Below, one piece after another: positions 40,939 to 49,440 of a DNA stretch of 64,000 nt. This stretch comes from Halomonas aestuarii. Lineage in GTDB: Bacteria > Pseudomonadota > Gammaproteobacteria > Pseudomonadales > Halomonadaceae. The position numbers were made by a program, and so were the translations under genes. The notes below the pieces were generated by a model. The model saw only the letters and a list, made by a program, of their open reading frames with translations. It was not told the DNA's origin and made no database searches. The stretch lies in the NCBI RefSeq assembly GCF_001886615.1, contig NZ_CP018139.1:2046001-2110000 (forward strand), written 5' to 3'. The first letter of the stretch is position 1, and every line of letters begins with the position of its first letter.

Positions 40939-41624
40939 CATCGCTCCTGTTGAACGTGGTGGCGCAGCATGGGACCGGTGGGGTGGGCGCAGGTCGGATC
41001 CTGGTTGGCGGGATCATTGACCTTCCTTGATACCGTGAAGGCGCCCAGAAGTTCCCCGGGCGCGGGGCCGAGCAGGGCCTGGGCCTCGGCCGTCGGCGTC
41101 TGCGGATCGAGCCAGCGCAGGGCATCCCGCGGCTCGATCACCGCCGGCAGCCGGTCGGTAACGGGCGCCAGCAGCGCATTGGTGGGCACCGTGACCAGTG
41201 CCAGGGAGTCGTTGTACTGACTCAGGGTCGTGTGGAAACGGCACCAGATCCCCGCCAGCAGCAGCGGGCCGCGATCGACGCGGGTGATCAGGAAGGGCTG
41301 CTTGAAGCGCGGCTGAGGCTTCCATGCGTAGATGCCGGTGGCCGGCACCAGGCAGCGACGGGCGCCGAAGGCCTCGCGGAACATGGGGCGGCTCTGCAGT
41401 GCCTCGGCCCGGGCGCAGTGGGGAGCGTGATCGAGCACCTTCAGCCAGGGCGGCGTGAGCCCCCAGAAGGCCGACCCCAGCCGAGGCCTGCCGGCCTCCA
41501 GGCGGATGAGCGACAGGGGGCGACGTGGGGCCAGGTTGGCGCCGGTGATCAGCGAGGACTCGGCGACCAGGTCGGGCAGCAGGCGCTCGAGGTCGATGGG
41601 GGCGATGTGCAGTCGGCCGGCCAT
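40938..41624 (-). CDS. Degenerate SRAP (YedK/HMCES-like) protein
   Basis: A 228-residue member of the SOS-response-associated peptidase fold. Active SRAP proteins crosslink to abasic sites in single-stranded DNA through Cys2. The fold signatures are kept: FWGLTPPWLK, ARAEALQSRPMFREAF, RRCLVPATGIYAWK and TDRLPAVI. However, each functional residue is changed. Cys2 is Ala (MAGR for MCGR), the Asn of NAR-E is Cys70, the catalytic Glu before Trp is Ala100, and the His of IHDR-P is Thr156. Asn30 is retained. The ATG at 41624 has GGAG at 5 bases. It therefore looks like a pseudoenzyme rather than an active AP-site sensor. It is coupled to the downstream protease gene. Confidence 0.85.
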   Translation of the reverse strand: MAGRLHIAPIDLERLLPDLVAESSLITGANLAPRRPLSLIRLEAGRPRLGSAFWGLTPPWLKVLDHAPHCARAEALQSRPMFREAFGARRCLVPATGIYAWKPQPRFKQPFLITRVDRGPLLLAGIWCRFHTTLSQYNDSLALVTVPTNALLAPVTDRLPAVIEPRDALRWLDPQTPTAEAQALLGPAPGELLGAFTVSRKVNDPANQDPTCAHPTGPMLRHHVQQER

Positions 41625-41709
41625 GGGGACTCCGGGTGGGTGGGGCGTCAGGGTAACCAAGTCGCCCGGGGGAGAAAAGTCGCGAACGCGTCGCGATCCT
41701 CCCGGCGAC

Positions 41710-41766
41710 TTGCAACGTCATCGGTGTCGGATATCCTGTCGAAAACAGTGTTCGATGAGAGTATCC
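41710..41766 (+). promoter_or_regulatory. Promoter and palindromic operator of the TetR gene
   Basis: TTGCAA (41710-41715), a 16-base spacer and TATCCT (41732-41737). An interrupted palindrome covers 41729-41766: GGATA ... TCGAA, seven bases, TTCGA ... TATCC. It overlaps the -10 box and start site, as expected for autorepression by a TetR protein. Confidence 0.6.
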
Positions 41767-41812
41767 TTGTTGCCCGGACCGCGATGCCCGCCACCACCCT
41801 GTGAGGAACCCG

Positions 41813-42430
41813 ATGGCTCGTCCCAGACAGCATGCCCCCGAGGCACTCCATGCCCATGTCATGGAGGCCTGTGATGCCTGGCTGCAGCAGCATCCGGCCC
41901 ACACGCTGTCGCTGCGGGCCCTGGCGCGCGAGGTCGGCTGTGCCCCCAGCACCCTGCTCAAGCTCTACGGCAGCTTCAGCAACCTGCTGCAGCACGTCAA
42001 CGTCGAGACCCTGGCCCGCCTGCGTGGCGTGATCGAGCCCCTGCTCGCCGACGAGGTCCCCGAGGCGCGCCTCAAGGCGCTGGCCCGGGCCTACTGGCAG
42101 TTCGCCCGCCAGGATGCCCATCGCTGGCAGCTGCTCTTCGATTATCCGCTGGCCCAGGAGGGCGAGCTGGACCAGCGCCAGAACGAGATGATCGAGGGCC
42201 TCTTCCTGCGCGTGCAGGCGACCCTCAAGGAGTACCAGCCGGCCCTGGACGATCTGGAGGCCTGGCGGCTGAGCCGCACGCTGTGGGGCAGTGTACATGG
42301 CCTGGTCCAGCTGGGCCTCAACGAACGCCTCGGCTACTGGCAGGGCGAACCGCTGGAGGTGGGCGACCTGCTCGACCAGCTGCTCTCCACCATCCTGGCC
42401 GGCCTCAGGCAGGCGCCGGACGCGCCGTGA
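41813..42430 (+). CDS. TetR-family transcriptional regulator
   Basis: A 205-residue repressor-like protein. The N-terminal helix-turn-helix is visible as SLRALAREVGCAPSTLLKLYGSF, and the helical C-terminal ligand domain contains QFARQDAHRWQLLFDYPLAQ, which resembles the TetR_C_33/WHG type. The ligand is not known. GAGGAA is directly before the ATG at 41813; a GTG four codons upstream is less likely. It overlaps the acyltransferase gene by one base (TGATG), so it probably controls its own operon including membrane lipid acylation. Confidence 0.87.
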   Translation: MARPRQHAPEALHAHVMEACDAWLQQHPAHTLSLRALAREVGCAPSTLLKLYGSFSNLLQHVNVETLARLRGVIEPLLADEVPEARLKALARAYWQFARQDAHRWQLLFDYPLAQEGELDQRQNEMIEGLFLRVQATLKEYQPALDDLEAWRLSRTLWGSVHGLVQLGLNERLGYWQGEPLEVGDLLDQLLSTILAGLRQAPDAP

Positions 42431-43137
42431 TGACCCCGCTGCTCTGGGGGGTCACGGGACTGGCGATGGCGGCGGGCAGCTGGCGGCTGGCCAGTGCCCC
42501 GCGGCCCCTCCTGCGGCGGCTGCTCGCCCTGCTGCTCCATCTCCTCTATCGCCTGCGCTTTCGCGGTCGCGGGCAGATCCCGCCGCATGGCCCCGCCATC
42601 GTCGTCTGCAACCATGTCAGCTTCATGGATGCGCTGGTGGTGGGCGTGGCCAGCCCCCGTCCGCTGCGCTTCCTGATGGACAAGCCGATCTACGACTCGC
42701 CCTGGCTCAACTGGCTGTTTCGCCGGGTGGGGGCCATCCCCGTGGATGCCGATCGGCGCGACCCGGGCAGCGTGCGCCAGGCGCTGGCCGAGGTCAGCCG
42801 GGCGCTGCGCCAGGGCGAGGTGGTGATGGTGTTTCCGGAGGGGCGGCTGACGCCGGACGGCGAGATACAGCCCTTTCGCCGCGGCCTGGAGCTGATCCTG
42901 GCCAGGGACGCCGTGCCGGTGATCCCGGCCGGGCTGGCCGGCCTCTGGGGGTCCTGGACCTCCCATGAGGGGGGCAAGGCGCTGACCCGGCCGCCCCGGC
43001 GCTTCCGGGCGCGGGTGGCGCTCTACTTCGGCGACGCGATACCGCCCGCCGAGGTGAGTCGCAGGATGGTGGCGGCCCGGGTGTGCGCGCTCAAGGCCGA
43101 GGCCGATCGCTGGGCCGTGCCCGCTCGTCGGGGGTAG
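42430..43137 (+). CDS. 1-acyl-glycerol-phosphate acyltransferase-like (PlsC family)
   Basis: A 235-residue membrane-associated acyltransferase. The PlsC motifs are clear: NHVSFMD (motif I, catalytic His-x4-Asp), RRVGAIPVDADRRD-like motif II, FPEGRLTPDG (motif III) and VIPAGLAG (motif IV). A hydrophobic N-terminal helix provides the membrane anchor. It transfers acyl groups to lysophosphatidic acid or a related lysolipid. The regulator gene directly upstream suggests conditional expression, so this may be a secondary PlsC for lipid remodelling rather than the essential copy. Confidence 0.88.
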   Translation: MTPLLWGVTGLAMAAGSWRLASAPRPLLRRLLALLLHLLYRLRFRGRGQIPPHGPAIVVCNHVSFMDALVVGVASPRPLRFLMDKPIYDSPWLNWLFRRVGAIPVDADRRDPGSVRQALAEVSRALRQGEVVMVFPEGRLTPDGEIQPFRRGLELILARDAVPVIPAGLAGLWGSWTSHEGGKALTRPPRRFRARVALYFGDAIPPAEVSRRMVAARVCALKAEADRWAVPARRG

Positions 43138-43144
43138 CCTCGGC

Positions 43145-44428
43145 TCAGGCGCGTCGCGGGGCGCGCCTTACCTGCTGCCAGCAGCGTGCCGCCGTGATCA
43201 GGTTGTCGCGCACCTCGAGGATCTCCATGCGCACGCTGTCGATCTGCAGGCAGGCCGGGCCGTCGGGGAAGGACTCCAGGTGCTCGAGGATCACGCCGTT
43301 GAGGGTCTTGGGGCCATCCGTGGGCAGCTGCCAGCCCAGCGCCTTGTTGATGTCGCGGATGTTGGCGGTGCCGTCGATCACGTGGCTGCCGTCTTCCTGC
43401 GGGTGGATCTCCTGGTCGAGCCCCGCCACGTCGGTGGTGAACTCGCCGACGATCTCCTCGAGGATGTCCTCCAGGGTCACCAGCCCCTCCACGTCACCGT
43501 ACTCGTCTACCACGATCCCGATGCGCCGCTTCTGTTTCTGGAAGTTGAGCAGCTGCGTATGCAGCGGGGTGGACTCGGGAATGAAGTAGGGCTCCCGGGC
43601 TTCCTGGACGATGGCCGCCTTGGTCACGTCGCCGCGGGACAGGAAGCGCGCGGCGTTGCGCAGGTGGAGCATGCCGATGATGTTGTTGATGTCGCCTTTG
43701 TAGACCGGCACCCGGGTGTGCTGGCTGGTGCGGATCTGGGCCAGGATCTCCTCCAGGTCATCGTCCAGGTCGAGGCCCATCACCTCGTGGCGCGGCACCA
43801 TGATGTCGTTCACGGTGACGTTCTCCAGGTCGAGGATCGACAGCAGCATCGACTGGTGACGGCGGGGGATCAGGGTGCCGGCCTCGTGCACCACGGTGCG
43901 CAGCTCGTCGCGGGTCAGGTGGTCGGCGCCGCCGTCGATGCTCTTCACGCCCATCAGCCGCAGCAGGCCGTTGGAGATGGCGTTGACCAGCCACACCAGC
44001 GGGTAGAGCAGCTTGAGCAGCGGCTCCAGGGCCAGCGAGGCGGGGTAGGCGATGCGCTCGGGCTTGATCGCCGCATAGGTCTTGGGCGTGACCTCGGCGA
44101 AGATCAGGATGGTGATGGTCAGCAGCGCCGTGGCCACGGCCGGGCCCGTGACCTCGCCGAAGAAGTGGATGGCGATGATGGTGGCGATGGAGGCCGCCAG
44201 GTTGTTGACGAAGTTGTTGCCGATCAGGATCACGCCGATCAGCCGGTCCGGCCGCGACAGCAGGCGCATGACCCGCTCGGCGCGAGAGTCGCCGCTGCTC
44301 GCCTGGTGGCTCAGGCGGTAGCGGTTGATCGACATCATTCCGGTCTCGGAACTGGAGAAGAAGGCGGACAGGCAGACGAGCAGGAACAGCAGGCTGAACA
44401 GTAGTCCCAGCGGGAAGTCGTCACTCAA
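43145..44428 (-). CDS. yfjD: CNNM/CBS-domain membrane protein, CorB/YfjD type
   Basis: A 427-residue inner-membrane protein very similar to E. coli YfjD. The DUF21/CNNM transmembrane domain (about 1-190) includes FFSSSETGMMSINRYRL and IGNNFVNNLAAS. Two CBS domains (about 205-340) follow, with VNDIMVPRHEVMGLDLDDD and DEYGDVEGLVTLEDILEEIV, then a C-terminal CorC-HlyC domain (DGTANIRDINKALGW). CNNM/CorB proteins handle magnesium or cobalt export. The start is a TTG at 44428, required to keep the conserved N-terminus; GAGGA lies about ten bases before it. ypjD lies upstream, 77 bases away. Confidence 0.9.
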   Translation of the reverse strand: MSDDFPLGLLFSLLFLLVCLSAFFSSSETGMMSINRYRLSHQASSGDSRAERVMRLLSRPDRLIGVILIGNNFVNNLAASIATIIAIHFFGEVTGPAVATALLTITILIFAEVTPKTYAAIKPERIAYPASLALEPLLKLLYPLVWLVNAISNGLLRLMGVKSIDGGADHLTRDELRTVVHEAGTLIPRRHQSMLLSILDLENVTVNDIMVPRHEVMGLDLDDDLEEILAQIRTSQHTRVPVYKGDINNIIGMLHLRNAARFLSRGDVTKAAIVQEAREPYFIPESTPLHTQLLNFQKQKRRIGIVVDEYGDVEGLVTLEDILEEIVGEFTTDVAGLDQEIHPQEDGSHVIDGTANIRDINKALGWQLPTDGPKTLNGVILEHLESFPDGPACLQIDSVRMEILEVRDNLITAARCWQQVRRAPRRA

Positions 44429-44505
44429 GGTCGAAGGATCCTCAAAGGCGTATCAGGCTCGAGTTGTAGGGGCTCGGTCATCCGGTGTCAAGGCGGGTGC
44501 CGGCC

Positions 44506-45306
44506 TCAGCTTCGGTGGAGCACGATCTCCAGCACGAACTTGCTGCCGAAGTAGGCCAGCAGCAGCACGAGGCAGCCGCCGAGGGTCCAGCGAACCGCCC
44601 GCATGCCCCGCCAGCCGAGACGATGGTGGCTGAACAGCAGGGTGGCGAAGATCACCCAGGCGGCCAGCGAGAGGATCGACTTGTGGGCCAGATGCTGGGC
44701 GAACATGTCGTCGACGAACAGGAAGCCGCTGGCGATCGACAGGGTCAGCAGGATCATGCCGGCCCAGATCAGTTCGAAGAGGATCCGCTCCATGGTGGTC
44801 AGCGGGGGCAGGGACTGGACCACGCCGCGGATGTGATGGTGGCGAAGGGCCTGGTTCTGGATGCCCAGCAGCACCGCCTGGATGGCGGCGATCGCCAGCA
44901 GGGCGAAGGCCAGCGCGCTGCTCAGGGCGTGCAGGGCGATGCCCGGCGTCATGCCGGTGCCGCGCTCCGGGCTCGGCAGGCCGGCAGCCAGCAGCAGGGT
45001 CAGGCCGGCCAGGGGCAGCAGGCCAGTGGCGATGTTGAGCACCGGCTTGAAGACGCTGACCACCAGCAGCAGCAGGACCGCCAGCGCGCTGACCAGCACC
45101 GCGCTGGTCGAGAGGCCGGGCAGCAGCGAGTCGCCGCGGGCCAGCAGCGTGGCCGCCAGGGGCAGGTGGCAGAACAGTCCGAACAGGCACAGAACGCGCA
45201 CCAGCCGGTCGCGCGGCGGTACCCGTCGGGCCAGGGCCAGGCCCTGCCAGGAGGCGGCCCCCAGATAGAAGAGGAAGGCCATGACGGCAAGTGATAGCGG
45301 CTGCAT
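44506..45306 (-). CDS. ypjD: CcsA/ResC-type membrane protein YpjD
   Basis: A 266-residue inner-membrane protein of the cytochrome c assembly (CcsA) superfamily with about eight hydrophobic segments. Helix ends such as ALHALSSALAFALLAIAAIQ and MERILFELIWAGMILLTLS carry the conserved His and Glu of YpjD. Later His residues are in AQHLAHKSILSLAAW and HHRLGWRG. YpjD genes are next to ffh in E. coli and many relatives, as here. The precise role is not established. I see no strong ribosome site before the ATG at 45306. Confidence 0.87.
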   Translation of the reverse strand: MQPLSLAVMAFLFYLGAASWQGLALARRVPPRDRLVRVLCLFGLFCHLPLAATLLARGDSLLPGLSTSAVLVSALAVLLLLVVSVFKPVLNIATGLLPLAGLTLLLAAGLPSPERGTGMTPGIALHALSSALAFALLAIAAIQAVLLGIQNQALRHHHIRGVVQSLPPLTTMERILFELIWAGMILLTLSIASGFLFVDDMFAQHLAHKSILSLAAWVIFATLLFSHHRLGWRGMRAVRWTLGGCLVLLLAYFGSKFVLEIVLHRS

Positions 45307-45432
45307 CGATCGCTGTCCGTGCGCCTTCGCCAGCGCCTGAGCTTGAGGAGTGAGGTCGCCACTATACCGAATCCGTCCGGCGGCGCACAGCACAGCGGCG
45401 AGCCTGCCGGTGCAGCGAATGCCGGTCATGCA

Positions 45433-45461
45433 TGGAGACTGTCGGCCAGGGCGCGTATAAT
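45433..45461 (+). promoter_or_regulatory. ffh promoter
   Basis: A perfect -10 TATAAT (45456-45461) with TGGAGA (45433-45438, four of six) and a 17-base spacer. It lies about 72 bases before the ffh start in the gap to the divergent ypjD. Confidence 0.75.
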
Positions 45462-45533
45462 TTTCGACCATTGCAGGGAGCCCCCGGCCGACGTCGGTTC
45501 GGTCTCCCCGGCCATCGTGATTGGAGAGGCCCC

Positions 45534-46943
45534 ATGTTCCAGAACCTCAGCGAGCGTCTGTCCCAGACGCTCAAGTCCATCAAGGGTCAGGCGCGCCTGA
45601 CCGAGGACAACGTCAAGGACACCCTGCGCGAGGTGCGTCGGGCACTGCTCGAGGCCGACGTCGCGCTGCCGGTGGTCAAGGACTTCATCGAACGCGTGCG
45701 CGAGCGGGCCGTGGGCCAGGAGGTCTCCCAGAGCCTTTCCCCGGGCCAGCAGTTCGTCAAGATCGTCCAGCAGGAGCTCGAGGCGACCATGGGCGAGGCC
45801 AACGAGGGACTGACCCTCAAGGGCTCGCCCGCGGTGGTGCTGATGGCGGGCCTGCAGGGCGCGGGCAAGACCACCTCCGTGGCCAAGCTGGCGCGCTACC
45901 TGCGCGAGCGCGAGAAGAAGAAGGTGCTCGTGGTCTCGGCCGACGTCTATCGTCCGGCGGCCATCGACCAGCTGGAGACCCTGGCCCGCGAGGTCGAGGT
46001 CGACTTCTTCCCGTCGCGCTCCGACCAGCAGCCGGTGGCCATCGCCGAGGCGGCCATCAAGCACGCGAAGATCCAGTTCCACGACGTGGTGCTGGTCGAT
46101 ACCGCCGGCCGCCTGGCCATCGACGAGGCGATGATGGCCGAGATCCAGGCGCTGCACCAGGCGGTCAAGCCGGACGAGACGCTGTTCGTCGTCGACGCCA
46201 TGACCGGCCAGGATGCCGTCAACACCGCCAAGGCCTTCCACGAGGCGCTGCCGCTGACCGGGGTGATCCTCACCAAGGCCGACGGCGACGCCCGTGGCGG
46301 CGCGGCGCTGTCGGTGCGTCACGTCACCGGCAAGCCGATCAAGTTCATGGGCGTGGGCGAGAAGGTCGACGCCCTCGAGCCCTTCCACCCGGACCGGGTG
46401 GCCTCGCGCATCCTCGGTATGGGCGACGTGCTCTCGCTGATCGAGGATGCCGAGCGCACGGTCGACAAGAAGAAGGCCGAGCAGCTGGCCAAGAAGGTCA
46501 AGAAGGGCCAGGGGTTCGACCTGGAGGACTTCCGCGACCAGCTCCAGCAGCTCAAGAAGATGGGCGGCATGGGCGGTCTCATGGGCAAGCTGCCGGGCAT
46601 GGGGCAGATGGCCGAGATGGCCCAGGGGCCCGGCCCCGAGAAGGAGATGGGCAAGCTCGAGGCGCTGATCAACTCCATGACGCCCCAGGAGCGCCGCAAG
46701 CCCGAGATCATCAACGGCTCGCGCAAGCGTCGCATCGCCGCCGGCGCCGGCCTCCAGGTGCCCGACCTCAATCGCCTGCTCAAGCAGCACAAGCAGATGC
46801 AGAAGATGATGAAGAAGGCGGGCAAGAAGGGCGGCATGCAGAAGATGATGCGCGGCATGTCCGGCATGATGGGCGGCGGCGGCCCAGGCGGGCCCGGTGG
46901 CATGGGCGGAATGGGCGGTCCCGGCGGGATGCCGTGGCGCTGA
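45534..46943 (+). CDS. ffh: Signal recognition particle GTPase Ffh
   Basis: A 469-residue SRP54 protein that binds 4.5S RNA and nascent signal sequences and docks with FtsY. In order: N domain helix bundle (MFQNLSERLSQTLKSIKGQA), GTPase domain with P-loop GLQGAGKTT at 106-114, DTAGR and TKADGDARGG, and a Met-rich M domain with MGGMGGLMGKLPGMG, the RNA-binding helices SRKRRIAAGAG, and MQKMMKKAGKKGGMQKMM. The C-terminal tail of about 30 residues is very rich in Gly, Met and Pro. The ATG at 45534 starts the conserved region. Confidence 0.97.
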   Translation: MFQNLSERLSQTLKSIKGQARLTEDNVKDTLREVRRALLEADVALPVVKDFIERVRERAVGQEVSQSLSPGQQFVKIVQQELEATMGEANEGLTLKGSPAVVLMAGLQGAGKTTSVAKLARYLREREKKKVLVVSADVYRPAAIDQLETLAREVEVDFFPSRSDQQPVAIAEAAIKHAKIQFHDVVLVDTAGRLAIDEAMMAEIQALHQAVKPDETLFVVDAMTGQDAVNTAKAFHEALPLTGVILTKADGDARGGAALSVRHVTGKPIKFMGVGEKVDALEPFHPDRVASRILGMGDVLSLIEDAERTVDKKKAEQLAKKVKKGQGFDLEDFRDQLQQLKKMGGMGGLMGKLPGMGQMAEMAQGPGPEKEMGKLEALINSMTPQERRKPEIINGSRKRRIAAGAGLQVPDLNRLLKQHKQMQKMMKKAGKKGGMQKMMRGMSGMMGGGGPGGPGGMGGMGGPGGMPWR

Positions 46944-46977
46944 GTCCTCCCGTGGTACGGCGGCACCCGCAAAAAGG

Positions 46978-47006
46978 TTTCCAAGTCGGGCGCTTTTCCG
47001 TAGAAT
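46978..47006 (+). promoter_or_regulatory. Promoter of the rpsP-rimM-trmD-rplS operon
   Basis: TTTCCA (46978-46983), a 17-base spacer and TAGAAT (47001-47006), followed by GTCGCG. It is similar to the rrn promoters, which suits ribosomal protein genes. Confidence 0.7.
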
Positions 47007-47171
47007 GTCGCGTCTTCACAGGCACGACCGCGATCGACGCGGTCATCGTCGTGACCGAATGACCCGAAGCCGGGCCGTCGGCCCGCTTCCCTGAGCAGAT
47101 TGTCGAGGGCCAGCAGGGTATCGGCACCTCGGCCGAAACATCCGCAACTTCAACCGAAGGATAGTCAACGC

Positions 47172-47420
47172 ATGGTTACCATTCGTCTGGCACGTGGTGG
47201 CGCCAAGAAGCGTCCCTTCTACCACCTCACCGTGACCGATTCCCGCAAGTCCCGTGATGGTCGCTTCATCGAGCGCCTGGGCTTCTTCAATCCCGTGGCC
47301 CGTGGCCAGGAAGAGCGCCTGCGCGTCGACCTGGAGCGCATCACCCACTGGCAGAGCCAGGGTGCCCAGCTCTCCGACCGCGTCGCCGAGCTGGTCAAGG
47401 AAGCCCGCAAGCAGGCCTGA
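47172..47420 (+). CDS. rpsP: 30S ribosomal protein bS16
   Basis: An 82-residue ribosomal protein that stabilises 16S assembly. It starts [19 protein letters not shown], the family hallmark, with [20 protein letters not shown] next. AAGGA is ten bases before the ATG. Twenty-four in-frame codons upstream do not encode anything like S16. The gene leads the operon rpsP-rimM-trmD-rplS, conserved in order across bacteria. Confidence 0.98.
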   Translation: MVTIRLARGGAKKRPFYHLTVTDSRKSRDGRFIERLGFFNPVARGQEERLRVDLERITHWQSQGAQLSDRVAELVKEARKQA

Positions 47421-47458
47421 GGGCTGACTTGCCGGCTGCAACGGTCCAGGGGTCGTCG

Positions 47459-48007
47459 ATGAGCGAACACGCGCAAGCGACGCCAGCCGACGATCACGTG
47501 GTGCTGGGCAAGCTGACCAGCCCCTACGGCGTCAAGGGCTGGCTCAAGGTGTATTCGTACACCAGTCCCATGGACGGCATCCTCGACTATCCGGCGTGGG
47601 TGTTGCGTCAGGGGAGCCGGCTGACCCGCATCGGTCTTGTCCAGGGTCGACGCCAGGGCAAGGGCCTGGTGGCGAGGCTGGAAGGGGTCGACAGCCGCGA
47701 GGCGGCCGAGGCCCTGGCCGGTGCCGAGATCCTGCTGCCCAAGGCCGAGCTGCCCGAGCTCGACGGGGATGACTACTACTGGTATCAGCTCGAAGGGCTG
47801 AAGGTGGTGACCCGCGAGGGCGCCTCGCTCGGACGCGTCGACCACCTCTTCGAGACCGGCGCCAACGACGTCATGGTCGTCAAGGGCGAGGTCGACGAGG
47901 GCATCGAGGCCCGCGAGCGGCTGCTGCCCTTCCTGCCCGGCGAGGTGGTGCTGGACGTGGATCTCGAGGGCGGCGTGATGACCGTCGACTGGGATCCCGA
48001 GTTTTGA
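47459..48007 (+). CDS. rimM: Ribosome maturation factor RimM
   Basis: A 182-residue assembly factor for the 30S head that binds S19. The N-terminal beta-barrel has [20 protein letters not shown]; the PRC-barrel C-terminal domain has [16 protein letters not shown] and [12 protein letters not shown], and ends [24 protein letters not shown] precedes the ATG at 47459; ten upstream in-frame residues are ignored. The stop overlaps the TTG start of trmD. Confidence 0.96.
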   Translation: MSEHAQATPADDHVVLGKLTSPYGVKGWLKVYSYTSPMDGILDYPAWVLRQGSRLTRIGLVQGRRQGKGLVARLEGVDSREAAEALAGAEILLPKAELPELDGDDYYWYQLEGLKVVTREGASLGRVDHLFETGANDVMVVKGEVDEGIEARERLLPFLPGEVVLDVDLEGGVMTVDWDPEF

Positions 48008-48798
48008 GTACAGACTCGTCCCCGGCGTCGCCGGCCATGTGGATCGGGGTGGTGTCGCTGTTTCCCGAGATGTTCGAGGCGATCACCCGCCACGGCGTCA
48101 CGGGCAGGGCGGTGGAGAAGGGGCGCATCGCGCTCGAGTTCTGGAACCCCCGGGACTACGCCACCGACCGGCATCGCACCGTGGACGATCGCCCCTACGG
48201 TGGCGGCCCGGGCATGCTGATGAAGGTCGACACCCTGCGCGCGGCCATCCATGCCTCGCGCGAGCGTGCCGAACTCGCCACCGGCGAGCGGGCGAAGGTG
48301 ATCTACCTGTCCCCCCAGGGACGTCGCCTGGATCAGCGGGGCGTGCAGGAACTGGCGTCGGGCCCGCCCCTGGTGGTGGTGGCCGGACGCTACGAAGGCA
48401 TCGATGAACGGGTGGTGGAAACCGACATCGATGAGGAGTGGTCGATCGGCGACTATGTGCTCAGCGGCGGTGAGCTGCCGGCCATGGTGCTGATCGATGC
48501 CGCGGCAAGGCTGGTGCCCGGAGTGCTGGGCCATCAGGATTCCGCGGTCGAGGACTCCTTCAACGACGGGCTGCTGGACTGCCCGCACTATACCCGCCCC
48601 GAGGAGATCGACGGGCGGCGGGTGCCGGATGTCCTGCTCAGTGGCCACCATGGCGCCATCCGGCGCTGGCGGCTGAAGCAGTCCCTGGGGCGGACCTGGC
48701 TCAGGCGTCCCGACCTGCTGGAAGGCAGGACGTTGAGTGACGAGCAGCGGACGCTGCTCGAGGAGTTCATCGAGGACTACGCGCTGTCCACGAGGTAG
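48004..48798 (+). CDS. trmD: tRNA (guanine-N1)-methyltransferase TrmD
   Basis: A 264-residue SPOUT-class enzyme making m1G37 in tRNAs, which prevents frameshifting. The knot and cofactor region carry [34 protein letters not shown] and [17 protein letters not shown]. The C-terminal domain has [11 protein letters not shown] and [18 protein letters not shown] used the TTG at 48004, which overlaps the rimM stop as TTGA. The enterobacterial start corresponds to the ATG at 48037 ([13 protein letters not shown]), which has no obvious ribosome site; the extra 11 residues may or may not be made. Confidence 0.95.
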   Translation: MSTDSSPASPAMWIGVVSLFPEMFEAITRHGVTGRAVEKGRIALEFWNPRDYATDRHRTVDDRPYGGGPGMLMKVDTLRAAIHASRERAELATGERAKVIYLSPQGRRLDQRGVQELASGPPLVVVAGRYEGIDERVVETDIDEEWSIGDYVLSGGELPAMVLIDAAARLVPGVLGHQDSAVEDSFNDGLLDCPHYTRPEEIDGRRVPDVLLSGHHGAIRRWRLKQSLGRTWLRRPDLLEGRTLSDEQRTLLEEFIEDYALSTR

Positions 48799-48964
48799 GT
48801 CAGGGCGGAGGTGCAGGACGTCACGCGCCCCGAGCGGGCAGGACGGACCTGTGTCACCAACAGCATTCCCGCGCTCTCGAGCTCGACTCGGGCGCCGGGA
48901 TCACGACACGCCGGCGACGAACCGCATCCGGCGCGTCACGAGACATTATCGAGGAGTTGTTGTC

Positions 48965-49321
48965 ATGAGTAGCAAGAACAAGGTGATCCAGGCGCTCGAG
49001 ACCGAGCAGATGAGCAAGGAAGTCCCGGCCTTCGCCCCCGGCGATACCGTGGTCGTCCAGGTCAAGGTCAAGGAAGGCAGCCGCGAGCGTCTCCAGGCTT
49101 TCGAAGGCGTCGTCATCGGCAAGCGCAACCGCGGCCTGAACTCCGCCTTCACCGTGCGCAAGATCTCCCACGGTGTCGGCGTCGAGCGTACCTTCCAGAC
49201 CTACAGCCCGCTGGTCGACTCCATCCAGGTCAAGCGTCGCGGTGACGTGCGCCAGGCCAAGCTGTACTACCTCCGCGAGCGCAGCGGCAAGTCCGCCCGC
49301 ATCAAGGAAAAGCTGGCCTGA
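48965..49321 (+). CDS. rplS: 50S ribosomal protein bL19
   Basis: A 118-residue ribosomal protein located at the 30S-50S interface. Signatures are [40 protein letters not shown] and [26 protein letters not shown] is upstream of the ATG at 48965. The gap from trmD is 166 bases, longer than the other spacings in the operon. I see no clear promoter or terminator in it, so an mRNA leader for feedback or processing is possible. Confidence 0.98.
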   Translation: MSSKNKVIQALETEQMSKEVPAFAPGDTVVVQVKVKEGSRERLQAFEGVVIGKRNRGLNSAFTVRKISHGVGVERTFQTYSPLVDSIQVKRRGDVRQAKLYYLRERSGKSARIKEKLA

Positions 49322-49379
49322 GGCGACCGCCTCTGCCCGCGCGTGGTGTCGGGGCCCCAGGCCCCGCACCCGTTCCCGG

Positions 49380-49416
49380 AACCCCGTCACCGCTGCCGCG
49401 GGGCGGGGTTTCGTTC
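49380..49416 (+). terminator. Possible terminator after rplS
   Basis: AACCCCG (49380-49386) pairs with CGGGGTT (49404-49410) around a 17-base loop, followed by TCGTTCT. A second hairpin, CGGGGCC/GGCCCCG, lies just upstream at 49350-49366. Confidence 0.5.
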
Positions 49417-49440
49417 TGATGGGGCCTGTCCGGGAGTCGT

